A program made the translations under genes and the position numbers. The notes under the pieces were generated by a model. That model worked only from the letters and a program-made list of their open reading frames with translations. It searched no databases and was not told where the DNA came from. Below, in pieces: positions 1 to 12,160 of a stretch of 64,000 nucleotides of DNA. This DNA is from Tyto alba (Eukaryota; Chordata; Aves; Strigiformes; Tytonidae). The number at the start of each line of letters is the position of its first letter. The first letter of the stretch is position 1. The DNA lies in contig NW_024881321.1 of assembly GCF_018691265.1 (NCBI RefSeq), forward strand, positions 20,985,198-21,049,197, read 5' to 3'.

Positions 1-429
1 TACCTGTCATAATATAGAATGATTTTTACAAGATAAGTAGTGCAGAGAGCTGCATTGCTACACAGAGCTACGAGAAGTGGGTGGGAGTCAGAATAAATAA
101 CCTCCTTATTTAATATGTCTAGTCAGTTATTCAGCTTTTACTGCTTCCCTTTGAATGACCTCAATAGTACCGCTCTAATCACTAGGGAGGTTGCAGCTGA
201 CTCTTTCCTTCTTTAGGTTGTAAGATAAGTGGTAAACTTTTAAATTTTCTCATCTTTTGATTAACGCTTTGCAAAAACAGGGCAGAAAATCTTATGATCC
301 ATAGGAACCATGTGACTACTAATTTCAAAATCTGCTACATGTAGTATTTCATTATTCTTAAGGAATATACTGACATCAGACTAAACCAAGCTGCATTCAA
401 AATCCTTACTATTGTAGGATACCAAAATC
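1..429. other. Unique AT-rich DNA, no gene seen
   Basis: No reading frame of note and no repeat that I recognise. It ends where a degraded LTR scrap begins. Confidence 0.6.
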
Positions 430-608
430 TCCACTCACTGGTGGGGTGGTGTGAGCAGCAGAAAATGCCTTGACCCTGTGTAAGCACTGCTCAGGAATAA
501 CTAAAACATCCCTGTGTTATCAACACTGTTTTCATCACAAACCCAAAACATAGCCCCATACAAGCCACTATGAGGAAAATTAACTCTATCCCAGCCAAAA
601 CCAGTACC
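430..608 (-). mobile_element. LTR fragment, ERVL-like (family C type), reverse
   Basis: Read on the minus strand, this begins close to TGTACTGGTTTTGGCTGGG, a widespread start of bird ERVL-type LTRs, and continues through an ATAGAGTTAATTTTCCTC stretch. Only the first ~180 bp of the LTR is present. The rest, including promoter and poly(A) signal, is missing. The final TACA of the expected terminus reads TACC here. The family assignment is from memory of the motif, not a search. Confidence 0.65.
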
Positions 609-1009
609 GCATACAATTTAATATAGTGGTCATTGATCAATGGTGGATTGTTAAGTCTGCAACCATATTAGTGCATCTGTGAGAAAATTAAAACATAAGT
701 AGTTCTGAGTAACCCCACTCTTTAAGTCACCTTTATTCTCTTAGGATAAGTCAATGCTCATGCCCACCAGCAAGTACTGACTCTTATTTGTACAGTATAG
801 GAGCAAATATCATTAATTTCACCAATTTTGCTGGATCTTAGTACTAGAAGAGTCCTGTCTGGTTATAGTATGGAGTTCTTATCTTTGCTGACAGAGTAGT
901 TTTAAGTCTATTCCATATCAAAAGAGAGTTAAAAAAGAAGAAATCTTTGTCCGTTATTTATAAACACAAAGACCTTAAGCTTCAAGGTAATACAAGGGAA
1001 AAAAAAAAC

Positions 1010-1044
1010 GGGGGTGGGGGTGGGGCGGGGGTGGAGAGGGGGGT
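1010..1044 (+). repeat. G-run cluster, potential G-quadruplex
   Basis: The plus strand carries runs of 5, 5, 4 and 5 guanines separated by single bases, followed by another 6-G run. Four or more long G-runs with one-base loops is the textbook pattern for a parallel G-quadruplex. An A-rich stretch precedes it and a purine-rich stretch follows. A function is not shown by the sequence. Confidence 0.75.
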
Positions 1045-1730
1045 GGTGGAAGAAAAAAGAAGCAAAGCAAAGCAAAGGAAAAAAGTATTCTTTTTCATCC
1101 TTAAGTAAGTCACTATAAAAATAACGGAGGACTTAAAACTATCTGTGCCCTTATTTTAAATCTTCTGGAAACAATGTGATTTGATGCATCAATCAAAGCA
1201 TACTATGTTAATATTGTTATGGACATTTAACATCAGCCCGTTGTAACACACACCTTGCTGCAAAATCTAATTACCCAGAAGGAAGTGCTGGATTTGTTTA
1301 GATCAAAACTTCCAGCTTCTTGGGACTGTTTTTATAGTAAATTGAGCTTTTTTAATGAACTGATGTCAGAATATCTTTAAGTGTGCAAGTGAAATTATTT
1401 TATCTTTATAAGATCTGTCCAGTTAACAACCAAAACCAAAATAGAAACATTATTTCATGTACTGAATAAAGTGCCTTCATTTTTTCCTAACTAGACATCT
1501 TGAGCCAGATGTAAAAAAAATCTTTGGCAGCTAGAACTGAAAATTGGCTAGTTCTGAGCTATATAATTAAAATATGGCAATACAAACATCACACCCTAGT
1601 AGATGACTAGATTTCATCTGAAAGCCACCTGAATATTCCCAAGAGCTTAAACTGTTATCAAAACACAGAGGACACATACAAACACTACAGCTTTACAAAA
1701 TGGAAATACAGTGTTTTTGGTTGTTTTTTT

Positions 1731-1731
<1 letters not shown>

Positions 1732-1765
<34 letters not shown>
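1732..1765. repeat. Poly-T tract, 34 nt
   Basis: An uninterrupted run of T, just after T-rich sequence broken by single Gs. No adjacent retroposed gene copy is recognisable, so it is a simple homopolymer. Confidence 0.9.
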
Positions 1766-1770
<5 letters not shown>

Positions 1771-4700
1771 AGCCACTTACCCTAAGAAGTAAGATTTCTG
1801 TTTAGTAAGCCCACTCGAGGTTAAGCAATGGAAGTCCATGTTTTCCCTGCAAAATGTGCAACCAATCAGCTAGAGTCTGGGCTACATAATGGACAGATAT
1901 AGTGACAAAAGCAATGAAATTATTTAATGGGATTTCCATTCAAGCCAAACCACTGACAAGTTAGTGTTTTAAGGGAGCAATTTTAGTGCTTTAACCTAGA
2001 TATGTACTTCTAATTGAACCGTCAAGTATCTGAGATAGCTCCACTGTCCTGCCAGACCGAACAAAGGACCTTAAGGACTCTCACATCATTCTCATGAAGT
2101 AGCTGGTGTCCAGGCAGGATATGATTTTGTCTAAAATGGCACTAGGAACATGTTTAAACGTTCAAATCATGATTTCAAAAGGACAAAATATTTGGGAAAG
2201 CCTTATCCTATCAATTCAGAATTTTTTTTTTTTTTTTTTTTTTTTTTTTGGCCAGAATTCAGTCACTTATGTAGAAAAGATGTTTTATTTGATCTTTTTA
2301 GACACTAACATTTTCAGTCTTTGAGGACCCTCTAAGACTCTATATGAACTGGAATTAGCATTTTCCAAAAGCATATGTTTCCATTTCATATAGTTTATAG
2401 CATATTATAAAGAGTGTATTATTAATGTATTATTAATATTTATTATTATGTATAAATAAGAAATAGTACATTATTTCAAACCTAAATCAGCATTGTTACA
2501 TTGTTAAAAAGACATCAAAAAATCATCTTATGAAAGATATTTTAAAAACTGATCAGCATTTAACATGATGTTTTTAGATGTTTTAAGTGTGCAATCCATT
2601 TGTTCATAAAGCCTTTTGTACAAAGGGTAACAGACAAATTAACTTTTGAACCACAGGAAAACAGATGAAAAAGAGTGTCAAATGTATCCCAGAAAAATCT
2701 GTGGCTCAGATTTGCATGAACAGATTATCAAGTCTAAATTTGCTATGTTTACAGATAAATCAAATGTGAGCTAAAAATCTGTCACTTTAATGCAGTTTTT
2801 AAACTGACAAATTGGAATCAAAATGTAACAGCACATGGCTACAGACACTGATAAAAACACCGTAATTCTATATTGCTTAGGTTTTGGGATATCCTCTCTG
2901 ACAGCACAGGGTAATAACTGTTGATTATAGAAAGTTGATTCATTTCATATACAAGCTACTTATGAAGATGAAGGTCTCTTCCACTTTTTTCTCTTTCCTT
3001 GACGAAGTAACTCTGCCACTGTTTTCACTAATACAGTGCTTCAAAAAGTTTCAGTTTCTTTCTGCCAACAAAAAAAATTTCTCTGTGAATAACACCCATA
3101 AGTTTCAGTTTAAAATAAATTAAACCTTTTAATATTGTAACCTTTATACATTAAAAAAAAAAAAAAAAAATCAGAATTTTGTGCAGCACTGCAGAGATCA
3201 GTATTACTCCTCTCTCCTTTTTTTGGAACTGTTTCTTTAGTTGAATTCATAGGATCTCAATAACTGAATTAGAAAATGTTCTACACATTAACTGCAAGAT
3301 TTGTTTGCATCCCTAACTGTTTTGTTAATCAGGTACAGGACAGGTGCATATACATACATTTTATTTTCAGCATATGAGTCCATATTCTTCACTGACTTTT
3401 TGTTCCTTCAGCATTAATATTGCTTCAATTGACAGAAAAAAATGTATCATGTTTGTTATTCTGGTATCATCTAAAATTTATATTCCAGCTGGTTTATTTT
3501 GTCAATTTCTTTCATGCTTTGTTGCAGAATAAAACCTGAACACATTTTAAAATGTGTGTGTTTTCATACACGTATATATATATATACAGGAACGGGATGT
3601 ACTCTAGTCTCTCGTACTTTTAAATATACTACCATGAATTTGTCACCTATTATTGTATCACATCTCAAGCTACCGATCGTAAAGGGTTTACAGTGTATGA
3701 CTGAATACTAATAGTCTCTAAAAATGGTCATGCTGAACGCTATCTATTGTGTCAAATTTAGATTAGAAGAGGGCAGTTAAATAATTACTGCGTCATAAGT
3801 GTCACTGGTGAGTCTGAAATTATTACAGGATGATTACAGGTTTACTTCAGCAGAAAATGAGACATGAGTTAATATTCCTTCATTACCAAATCAAAATATT
3901 TGTTTCTTATGAAGGCACTGAAAACCTGTTGATGAGCTTCCTTTTTTTAATTTTGTATTATAAACTAACACATAGATGGTATTATCTTTTTGACTTGCCA
4001 TCTAACATTGTTTGCTGTATCCCTATAGAGGTATTTTTGTTCTCTGTCATGCTTTCACATGACCTTTACATGCCTGTCAAGAATGTAAATACAGATGATG
4101 ATGAGATGCTTGGAATCATCTTATCTAACTGTAGGTGTCTGCTGCCTACATAACTACAGGTGATTCAGGCATCTAGACACTACAAAATCAGTGGAGAGAA
4201 TCAAACACTTTTATGGCACAATTCATCTGACTTATTTCATATGTTTATCATAAAATGAGCTGAATATCCTCTTAGAAGTGATTATTTCTCTCCCCTTATT
4301 ACTGAGAGAATTGAGATGACTGTCTTAGTATTTTTCTGCAATAGCTATCTTGCACAATGTCATGTGGATTTTACTTTCTTTGAAGAATGTCAAATGTGGA
4401 TCATTCATTTCTCTCTGACTGTGAGGGCTGCTGCCAGTGTCTTGCATGCACTAAGAGGTCTAAAGTGCCCTGATTAGCCTCCTGTGGGACCACCTGTCAG
4501 GAGCAGCACTTAAGCTCAAGCAGTCGCTCTGGTAAGAGCTATGAGGCAGAAGCTGTAAGTGATTTGTAAATGTAAATATGAAAATTAGGATTATTCATTA
4601 GTTCTAACTGTGGTATAGCTGGATGCCAGAGCTCTGCTTGGTTGCGCAGTCATTGATCCCTCTGGAGGGGATCCAGGAACTCCCTGGCTACTTCTCTGCA

Positions 4701-5838
4701 TAGATAAGATAAAGGACTGGTGTGAGACAATCGATGGACTTGAATATAGGTGCTTGCATGAACTCCTAGTGAGGTTCACAAAAAAGTAATTGACTGATTG
4801 TTACAGGACTTCTCCAGGTGGGAATTTTGGACTGTCTGGAAGACTCTCTTTGGGCAACTCTTGCTGTGCACAAAGGATACTGGATGCTTAAAACAGATAA
4901 TTAACTTCTTGGCGGGGAGGATTTGGCCCTTTAAGAGACTCACCTTGTTTCTGCTAAACTGATTAAATTGTTATATAAATAAGACATTTGCAAAGAGTCA
5001 AGAGAAACTATTCCTGCAGATGCAGAAAAGGTTATGTAGAGCTGTTTTTTTAATGCAGTTAAGATATTTAAGAGATGTTTTTTATGTGGTTAGGTTAATT
5101 CATAATCAATATGGATCGATACTTCATATATTACAGTGGCCACCTAGGACCATGGACCAGCTGGATTATAAGAACTGAGTAGAATAGTGTAGAGAATCAC
5201 CTGATCTAATTGAAGACATCATTAGGCAGTGACTGACTGCCTAATCAAAAGATGGGATTTTTTTTTTTTTTTAATTCTTATTCTTTTAGCAAACCAGTAG
5301 TTTCTGTGAGATATTTATGCTCAATCCTGCCCTTTGCTGATCCTGACTGACTGGTTATGCTTCCTAGATTGACATCAGCCCTGCCATGTCAATTCACTTC
5401 TGTCTGGCAATTACCAGACTCTTCTCTGAACATGGTTACCATCACAGAACCTGTTCTGTTCTCCTTGTATGGGTATTGAGGAACCTTGTGCTTCTTGGTG
5501 AGGACACCGCTCATTCCTGTTCCACTTTCACTTAGTACCTGGTTCAATTTCCTTTGCAGAGCAGTTCTACTCTGCTATCTCCCTGGCAGCTTTTATGGTA
5601 AACAGCATAAAAAGTCATCTCCTAATGTATTCTTCCTATTCTATAAATGAATAACTAAATTCTTTTGTTGGTAGCCAGCATTTCCTTTATTAGGAGTCTA
5701 CAAACCTCCAGAAAGTTGTTTTTACAAGAACTGCTGGCACTTACTAATCTCTGTCAAACTACAAAAACATCATTCACCATCTTATGTCAGTCACTTGTAG
5801 TAATGTCAAGAGTCATTACTAGGTTTCCATGAACATTT

Positions 5839-5843
5839 CCATG
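5839..5843. repeat. Target-site duplication, left copy (CCATG)
   Basis: The same five bases follow the LTR at 6741-6745. A perfect 5-bp duplication fixes the LTR ends and supports a single undisturbed insertion. Confidence 0.85.
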
Positions 5844-6740
5844 TGTAGTGGTTTGAGCCGGGTTAGCAGCCAACCACCACAGATGGTCACAAGCAAAAGG
5901 CAGACTCATTAGGGGAAGAACAAAACCCATAAAATTATTGTAGACACTAACAACATGTAACAAAGTAGGACAGTGAGAAGCACTGACACATCTTGAGAAC
6001 ACCTTCCCCCCCTCCCCTCCCTTCTTCCCAGCCTCAGCTCTGCTCCCGATACCTCTACCTCCTCCCCCCAGCAGAGCAGGGGCAGAGAATGGGGGGTGCA
6101 GTCAATGCTGCTGCTTCTTCTATCTTCAGTGGGGGAAGCTTCTGGAACTTGTTCCCCCTGCTCCATTGTGGTCCTCCTCTCCCAGAGGACAGTCCTCTAT
6201 AGGAGTCTCTCTCCCACGGCTGCAGCCCTTCCCGAGCTGCTCCGGCGTGGGCACCCCCGCATGCTGCAATCGTCCCAGTGCTGAGTTGCAGCAGCGTGGT
6301 CTACCTTTTCCCACAAGACCCCAGCCTTCTTCAGGCACAACACTTTGCTCAGCCAGGTGAAAACAAACACAGGACAAAAATAAATGTCTGCTTCACCGTA
6401 GATCTTTGTGGGTGGCAGCGGGGGGCCGTCTCACCACAAGATACAGGAGAGTCTCTGCTCTGGCGCACCTTCCCTCCCTCTTCTTCCTCCATTCCTCAAC
6501 TGACCTTGGTGTCCACATGGCTGCCACAGCTCCTCCTCACAAGTCCCACTGCTCATCACCACGTTCCTTCTTAAATACGTTATCGCAGAGGTGCAGCTGA
6601 TTGGCTCAGTTTCCAAACAGAAGTGGAGCTGACTTGGAGCTGGTGGGAGCTTTCAGAAGCTTCTCACAGGGGGCTGCCCCTGCAGCCCCCTCCCTCGCCA
6701 CCAAACAAAAAAAAACCCACCACTCACTCAACCCAGGACA
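5844..6740 (-). mobile_element. Solo LTR, ERVL-like family B, reverse
   Basis: An 897-bp LTR that reads 5' to 3' on the minus strand. In plus orientation it starts TGTAGTGGTTTGAGCC and ends CCCAGGACA, matching the inverted ends of the four other family B copies in this window. The promoter-like TTAAATA (TATTTAA on the sense strand) lies at about 6571-6577. The poly(A) signal seen in sister copies (AATAAA) is mutated here. No internal viral sequence lies on either side, so it is a solo LTR left by recombination. Short frames inside it are GC-rich LTR sequence and are not kept in frame among the copies. Confidence 0.85.
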
Positions 6741-7068
6741 CCATGCAACATGATCTGACTGTAGTGAAAGGCTTTAGAGAAGATAGTTCAAACCTTGAGA
6801 AGCAAGCTGATTCAGATATTTTTAAGCTTGCAATGAACAAGAACTTATGTAACCATTAGACATTAGTAGAAAAAGCGTAGTAGAAAGCACAAAAAGATAA
6901 AGGTAATATGCATGATTATCATATCCAGAATTTACGATAACTGGAAGATATGTAGACTTTCAGAAACATTAAGCTAATTTGCCTATTTGCAATGTTAATC
7001 TGCTGTTCAAATATGTGAAAAAATATTTATCAAAAAGTTATTGTTTGTTTCTTTCTGGTATTGTCTTT
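6741..7068. other. Unique DNA between LTR and CR1 scrap
   Basis: Starts with the right copy of the CCATG target duplication (6741-6745). Otherwise AT-rich with no recognised element or gene. Confidence 0.6.
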
Positions 7069-7157
7069 GAATCGTAGAATCACTTAGGTTGAAAAAGACT
7101 CAAATCCAACCTATAACATAATAAGATCATCAAATCCAACCCATAACATAACACTAC
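7069..7157 (-). mobile_element. CR1 LINE 3'-end fragment
   Basis: The stretch GAATCGTAGAATCACTTAGG and the following AAGATCATCAAATCCAACC are the inverted 3' tail of a CR1 element (compare 41609-41700 in this window). About 90 bp only. It stops shortly before the family C LTR at 7178. Confidence 0.75.
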
Positions 7158-7177
7158 CAAGAGACTGGTTACACATA

Positions 7178-7714
7178 TGTGGTGGATTGACCTTAACTAT
7201 CAGTCAAGCTCATATACAATCACTTGCTCAATGCCCCCACCTCCACCTCAAGGTAGAGAGTTGGAAGAATAAAAGTGAGAAAAATTGTGGATTGAGACAA
7301 AGACATTTTAATAGGTGAAGGAAAGACAAACCAAACCAAACCTAGCCAAAACAAACTCCCCCAAACCCCACTAAAAAAGAAAAAAAACACAACTGAAGCA
7401 AGGGAAATTGTTCCATCTCTCACACACAGACTTATGCCCAGCCAGTCTCTAAACATCAACCAATTGGAAGCCAAAAACCTTCTGCCTCTACACCAGCTTT
7501 TATTGCTGAGCATGATGTTGTATGGTAAATATCCCTTTGGCCAGTTTGGGTTGGATGTCCTGGATGTGAATTCTCCCAACTTCTTGCCCAACTCCAGCCT
7601 ATTTGTTGAAGGGGAAGAGCAGGAAAAAAAATGCACTGACATTGTGCAAATACTGTTCAACAATAGTCAAAACACTAGAGTGTTACCAACATTGTTTTAT
7701 CCACAAATCCAAAA
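7178..7714 (-). mobile_element. Partial LTR, ERVL-like family C, reverse
   Basis: Plus-strand start TGTGGTGGATTGACC is the inverted 3' terminus of a common bird ERVL-type LTR, also seen at 37641. The right part (about 7640-7714) matches the LTR scrap at 430-608 in order and orientation, giving the upstream half of U3. The outermost ~30 bp of the LTR are missing, so its right end is approximate and no target duplication could be paired. About 540 bp; the full LTR is longer, so internal material is lost. Confidence 0.7.
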
Positions 7715-7761
7715 TAACCTCTTGATCTGAATGTTTTATTGAATATTACTGGAAGGACACT

Positions 7762-8160
7762 AGAATCATAGAACAGCCCATATTGGAAGAGACCTTGAAA
7801 AATCACCTGGTCCAGCCATTCATGGCAAAGGAATATTAAATGTGATTATCTAGCTCTTTGTCCAATCACATCTCAAAAGTCTCCAGCAATGGGTACTGCA
7901 TCATGTTCCTAGGGAGGTTGTTCCAGTGATTAATTATTCTCACTTAAAAAAATTTTCATTGTTAAAACAAGTTGAAATGTCTCCCAGCATAACTCAGACT
8001 CATTGTCCCTTGTCTTCTCCATGTAGATTCTTGTGAAGAGAGAGCCTCTGTCCTCTTTGTAGCCACCCTTTAGGTACTGGAAAACTGTGATAAGATCCCC
8101 CTGAGCCTTCTCTTCTCTGGGAAGAAAATATATAACTACTTCTGTCTTTCCTCATAGGGC
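7762..8160 (-). mobile_element. CR1 LINE 3'-end fragment
   Basis: Begins with the inverted tail AGAATCATAGAACAGCCC and runs through conserved CR1 3' sequence (GTCCAGCC, TTGTTCCAGTGATTAA, CATTGTCCCTTGTCTTCTCC) to about 8160. It lacks the reverse transcriptase region. A 16-18 nt A run follows at about 8170. Confidence 0.85.
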
Positions 8161-9749
8161 AGGTTCTCCAAAAAAAAAAAAAAAAACACTATTATGTCTT
8201 AGAGTCACAAGGGCAACACACAAAGCCTAGGGGAGACCTAAGTCAAGTTATACAAAGTGAATCCAGATATTCTGCTCTAGGCGAGTGGGGAGTAGAGCTA
8301 ATCAGTATTGGTTTGCTAGGGTAACACAGACCCCCTCCTGAAAAAAGAAGACCTGGCTATTTTTCTGTTTTTCTAAAATGTTTCTGATCTTTTGATACAA
8401 AATGTTGCACAAAAATTGATGTAACATTTATCATACCTTTTGCAAAAAAAAAAAAAAAAAAAATAGAGAGTTTTTATTTGTTTGTTTTTCAAAATATATG
8501 AGTGTGAGAATATACACTGAATTATTGGTGCATAGAAATTGATGAATATGCTCAAAACTCTGAAGATGGAAGATTTTATTCCTGAATCAGCAGTTGTATT
8601 TTCATATATATTTGAAGGAAGCTTTTTTATACCAAGGAAAGTTAATAATCTCTAATTTTTGATTATTTTTCCAATAGCAATTTTTAGATTATATTATTCT
8701 GGATTATAACTTCACTGTAATTACATTTCCTCTTTTTCTCTACTGCCAGCTTCCCATTGCAGGAGATATTTTAGATTTTTACTCTAAATCTCCTCAACGA
8801 ATTCATATTCAGAATTCATATTTGTATTTTTTAACTTGTTGATACTAAAATAAAGGTGCTATAGTCTTATGAAGTAAAAATGGTGGTGGTTCTGCCACAT
8901 TGGAGAGGATGTGCAGAGTCTGAGAATGTAAGTAGTAAAGCAGCAAAGGTCTGCATTATCTCTGAATAACAGTGTTGAGATGTACTGAACTAATCACAGT
9001 GTTAATGTTAATCATGATCTTTTGTGTTTGGCTGGGTGAAGGTCAGATTTCAAGATCCCTCATCTTACTACTCAAGTAGAGATTTTGCAAGAGTCTTACT
9101 GAAGAGACTGAAAGAGCAAAGAAAAAGTGGCCAAATAATAATACAGACTGTGCAAAATATTGTCATAAAAATGTGTCATAGACATATACAAATATATATA
9201 ACAGTATATTTCAAGGTTAGTTTAGATGGTCTTTGGAAGGATGAAAGTCTTGAGCAAGATACCCTGTTTTCAGGAAAAGGCTGTTCCCTAACACAGCAAC
9301 ATAGAAATAAAAAAAAAAAAAAAAAAAAAAAAGACCTGCCATCAGAGGTAGCTAGCTTCATTTTAACAGCAGTCAATTGGTTTCAGAAAGCAGATTAGAG
9401 GGAAGAAGGAGGATGATAACTTGAAATTATATCTATTATTCTGGGTTGTTTTTTGACTCCAAACAGTCAAAAGTGAATAGCAAAATTTAAAAATCAATAT
9501 GTTATCAGAACAACAGCCAGCAACATTCACATGAGACTGTGATAACAAAATCAAATTTTTTATGAGCTACAGCCCCAAATGAAGGAGGAGGTACATTAAA
9601 ACTGGAGAAGACTGTAGCAGATTACAGGAAATTGAACTGGATCAGTACATCACAAACAAGCTAATAGCTCAGTAATAAAAAGCTCAGTGGATTTTTCATT
9701 TTTATCTTTACTGATTTTTAAACTCCTTGTGGGTTTTCTTTATTGATAG
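8161..9749. other. Unique AT-rich DNA
   Basis: No supportable gene. Contains A runs at about 8170, 8445-8463 and 9309-9332. The frame at 9024-9398 reads straight through the last A run as a lysine stretch, which argues against it being a gene. Confidence 0.6.
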
Positions 9750-10876
9750 GGATGACTCCTATGACTGGAGTGTTAGAATAGAAAGATAGAGGCTCTTTAG
9801 GAATGACAGGCAGGAGAAACAAGAAGGGTGTGTTGCCCTCTATGTCAATGACCAGCTGGAGTGCATGGAGCTCTGCTGGGACATGGATGAGGAGCCAAGC
9901 AAGAGATTATGGGTCAGGAATAAAGGGAGGGCGGGGACAGATGACATTATAGTGAGTGTCTGCTACCGGCCACCCCACCAGGAAGACCAAGCAGATAATA
10001 CTGTTTATAGACAGATAGGGGCAGCCTCATGTTCACAAGCTCTGGTCCTCATGGGGGTCTTCAGTCACCCTGATATCTGTAGGAGGGACAAAACAGCAAA
10101 ACATAAGCAATCCAGGAGGTTCCTGGAGTATGTTGATGAAAAATTCCTTCTCCAAGTGATAGAGGAGACAATTAGAAGAGGTGCTATGTTGGAATTTGTT
10201 CTCACCAAAAAGGAAGAGCTGATGGGGAGTGTGAAATTCAAGGGAAGCCTTGGCTGCAGTGACCATGAAATAGTAGAGTTCAAGATCCTTGCAACAGCAA
10301 GGAGTGAGCACAACAACATTGCTACCTTGGGCTTCAGGAGAGCAGATTTTGGCCTCTTCAAGGATCTGCTTGGCAGAGTAGCATGGGATAAATCCCTGGA
10401 GGGAAATGGGGCCCAAGAAACCTTAATATTCAAGGATCACCTCCTCCAAGCTCAGGAACAATGCATCCCAACAAAGAGGATATCAGATAAGAATGCCAGA
10501 AGGATGAACAAGTTGCTCCTGGAAAAGCTCAAGCACAAAAAGGAAGGATACAGAGGGTGGAAGCAAGCAGATACCCTAGGAGGAATACAGAGAAATTGTC
10601 CAAGCAGTCAGGGATCGGGTTAGGAAAGCCAAAGCCGTGAGAGAATTATATCTGGACAGGGACATCAAAGGCACCAAAAAAAAATTTCTATTGTATGTCA
10701 GTGATAAAAGGAAGACTAGGGAAAATGTGAGCCCTCTGTGGAAGAAAACAGGAGAACCGGTTAAATGGGATATGCAGAAGGCTGAGGTACTCAGTGACAT
10801 CTTTATGTCAGTCTTCACTAGTAAAAGTTCCAGACACACTGTCCGAATCACAGAAGACAGGGACTGGGAGAACGAA
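9750..10876 (+). pseudogene. CR1 LINE ORF2 remnant, endonuclease part
   Basis: A 252-residue frame (9865-10623) covers the C-terminal part of the CR1 apurinic-like endonuclease and the linker to reverse transcriptase. Visible landmarks are the YRPP motif (about residues 34-37), a degraded GDFNHP-type motif (here GVFSHPDIC, about residue 64) and the CSDHE motif (about residue 131). The change at the GDFN site removes catalytic residues, so the enzyme would be dead. A second frame (10637-10945) continues the linker after a frame change. The element is 5'-truncated near 9750 and is cut by a family B LTR at 10877. Its 3' end continues at 11855, but the reverse transcriptase region in between is absent. 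Confidence 0.85.
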
Positions 10877-11854
10877 TGTAGTGGTTTGAGCCGGGTTAGC
10901 AGCCAACCACCACAGATGATCACGAGCAAAAGGCAGACTTGTTAGGGGAAGAAAAAAACCCATACATTTATTACAGACACTAACAACACGTAACAAAGTA
11001 GGACAGTGAGAAGCATTGCCACACCTTGAGAACACCTTGCCCCCACCCCTCCCTTCTTCCGGGCTCAGTTCTGCTCCCAATATCTCTACCTCCTCTCCCC
11101 AGAGTTGCAGGGGCAGGGTATGGGTGGTGCAGTCAGTCATGTCACTTCTTCCATCTCCGTTGGGGGAAAACTTCTGGAACTTGTTCCCCCTGCTCCTTCG
11201 TGGTCCCCCTCTCACAGGAGAGAGTCCTCCACAAGATTTCTCCAACATGAGTCTCTCCCACGGGCTGCAGCATTTCCTTACACTGCTCCAGTGTGGGACA
11301 CCAACTTTCTCCAACTGGATTCCCTCCCACAGGCTTCAGCCCTTCCTGAGCTGCTCCAGCGTAGGACACCCCTGCATGCTGCAATCCTCCAAGCGCTGAA
11401 TTACAACAGCAAGGTCTACCTTTTCCCACAAGACCCTGGTCTTCTTTGGGCACAGACACCTTGATCATGCATGTGAAAAATGCAGGCCATAAATCAGTGT
11501 CTGCTCCACCATAGATCTTCATGGGTGTCAGCGGGGGACCACTCTGCCGTCTCACCACAGGATACAGGGAGGTCTCTGCTCCAGCACACCTTCCCCCTCC
11601 TTTCTTCCTCTGTTCCTCCACTCACCTTGGTGTTCACGCAGCTGCCACAACTCCTCCTTACAAGTCTGAGTCCTCCTCACCGTGTCCCTTCTTAAATACA
11701 TTATCGCAGAGGCGCAGCTGTTTGGCGCAGCTTTGGTGCAGAGGTGGAGTTAACTTGGATCTGGGGGATCTTTGAGAAGCTTCTCAGAGGGGCTATCCCT
11801 ATAGCCCTCTCCCCTGTTACAGATAAATCCCACCACTCACTCAAACCCAGGACA
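10877..11854 (-). mobile_element. LTR, ERVL-like family B, reverse, inside CR1
   Basis: A 978-bp LTR in reverse orientation with plus-strand start TGTAGTGGTTTGAGCC and end ACCCAGGACA. Sense-strand AATAAA lies at 10967-10972 and TATTTAA-like promoter sequence near 11691-11700. The flanks do not match: ACGAA on the left, CAGTT on the right. The CR1 sequence on the two sides is also not contiguous. Both facts point to a deletion joined through LTR sequence, or an insertion with target deletion, rather than a simple insertion. Confidence 0.85.
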
Positions 11855-12160
11855 CAGTTACTGACAGGAAAGATGGGGTGATACTCTTATTCAGGGAGTG
11901 TAGTGATAGGACAAGGGGTAACATTTTTAAATTGACAGAAGTTAGATTTAGATTAGGTATAATGAAGAAATTATTTATTGTGAGGATGGTGAAACCCTGG
12001 AACAGGTTGTCCATAGAAGTATTAGATGCCCCCTCTCTGAAATTTTTCAAGGCCAGGTTGGATGGCACTTTGAGCAAACTGATCTCATGTGCATGTCCAT
12101 GGCAGGTGTGTTGGAACTACATGATCTTTAAGGTCCCTTCCAATTATTTCCTCTGATTTA
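11855..12160 (+). mobile_element. CR1 LINE 3' end (second part of split copy)
   Basis: Matches the terminal coding/3' region of CR1 (GGTGAAACCCTGGAACAGG, AAGGCCAGGTTGGATGG) as in 29800-29990. It ends in a degraded tail. With 9750-10876 it makes one interrupted element that lacks roughly 1.25 kb when compared with the copy at 54328-56045. Confidence 0.85.

Larger units (their letters stand above)
609..5843. other. Unique AT-rich intergenic/intronic DNA
   Basis: About 5.2 kb with no supportable gene. It holds poly-T runs (1732-1765, 2221-2249), a poly-A run near 3153-3170, a short TA repeat near 3573-3586, and the G-run cluster listed separately. The part from about 4390 to 5040 is less AT-rich than its surroundings and reads like an old, unrecognised repeat. 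Short frames such as 3830-4153 have no start context, domain or splice structure to support them. Confidence 0.6.

Noticed and set aside
9865..10623. Host endonuclease/reverse transcriptase gene
   Set aside because: It is CR1 ORF2 with broken catalytic motifs, 5' truncation and an LTR insertion.
10808..11314. 168-residue sense frame in a family B LTR, with similar frames in 5909-6166, 26567-27052, 45885-46241 and 53367-53771
   Set aside because: The five copies share short peptide stretches but switch frame relative to one another through indels, so there is no sign of protein-level selection.
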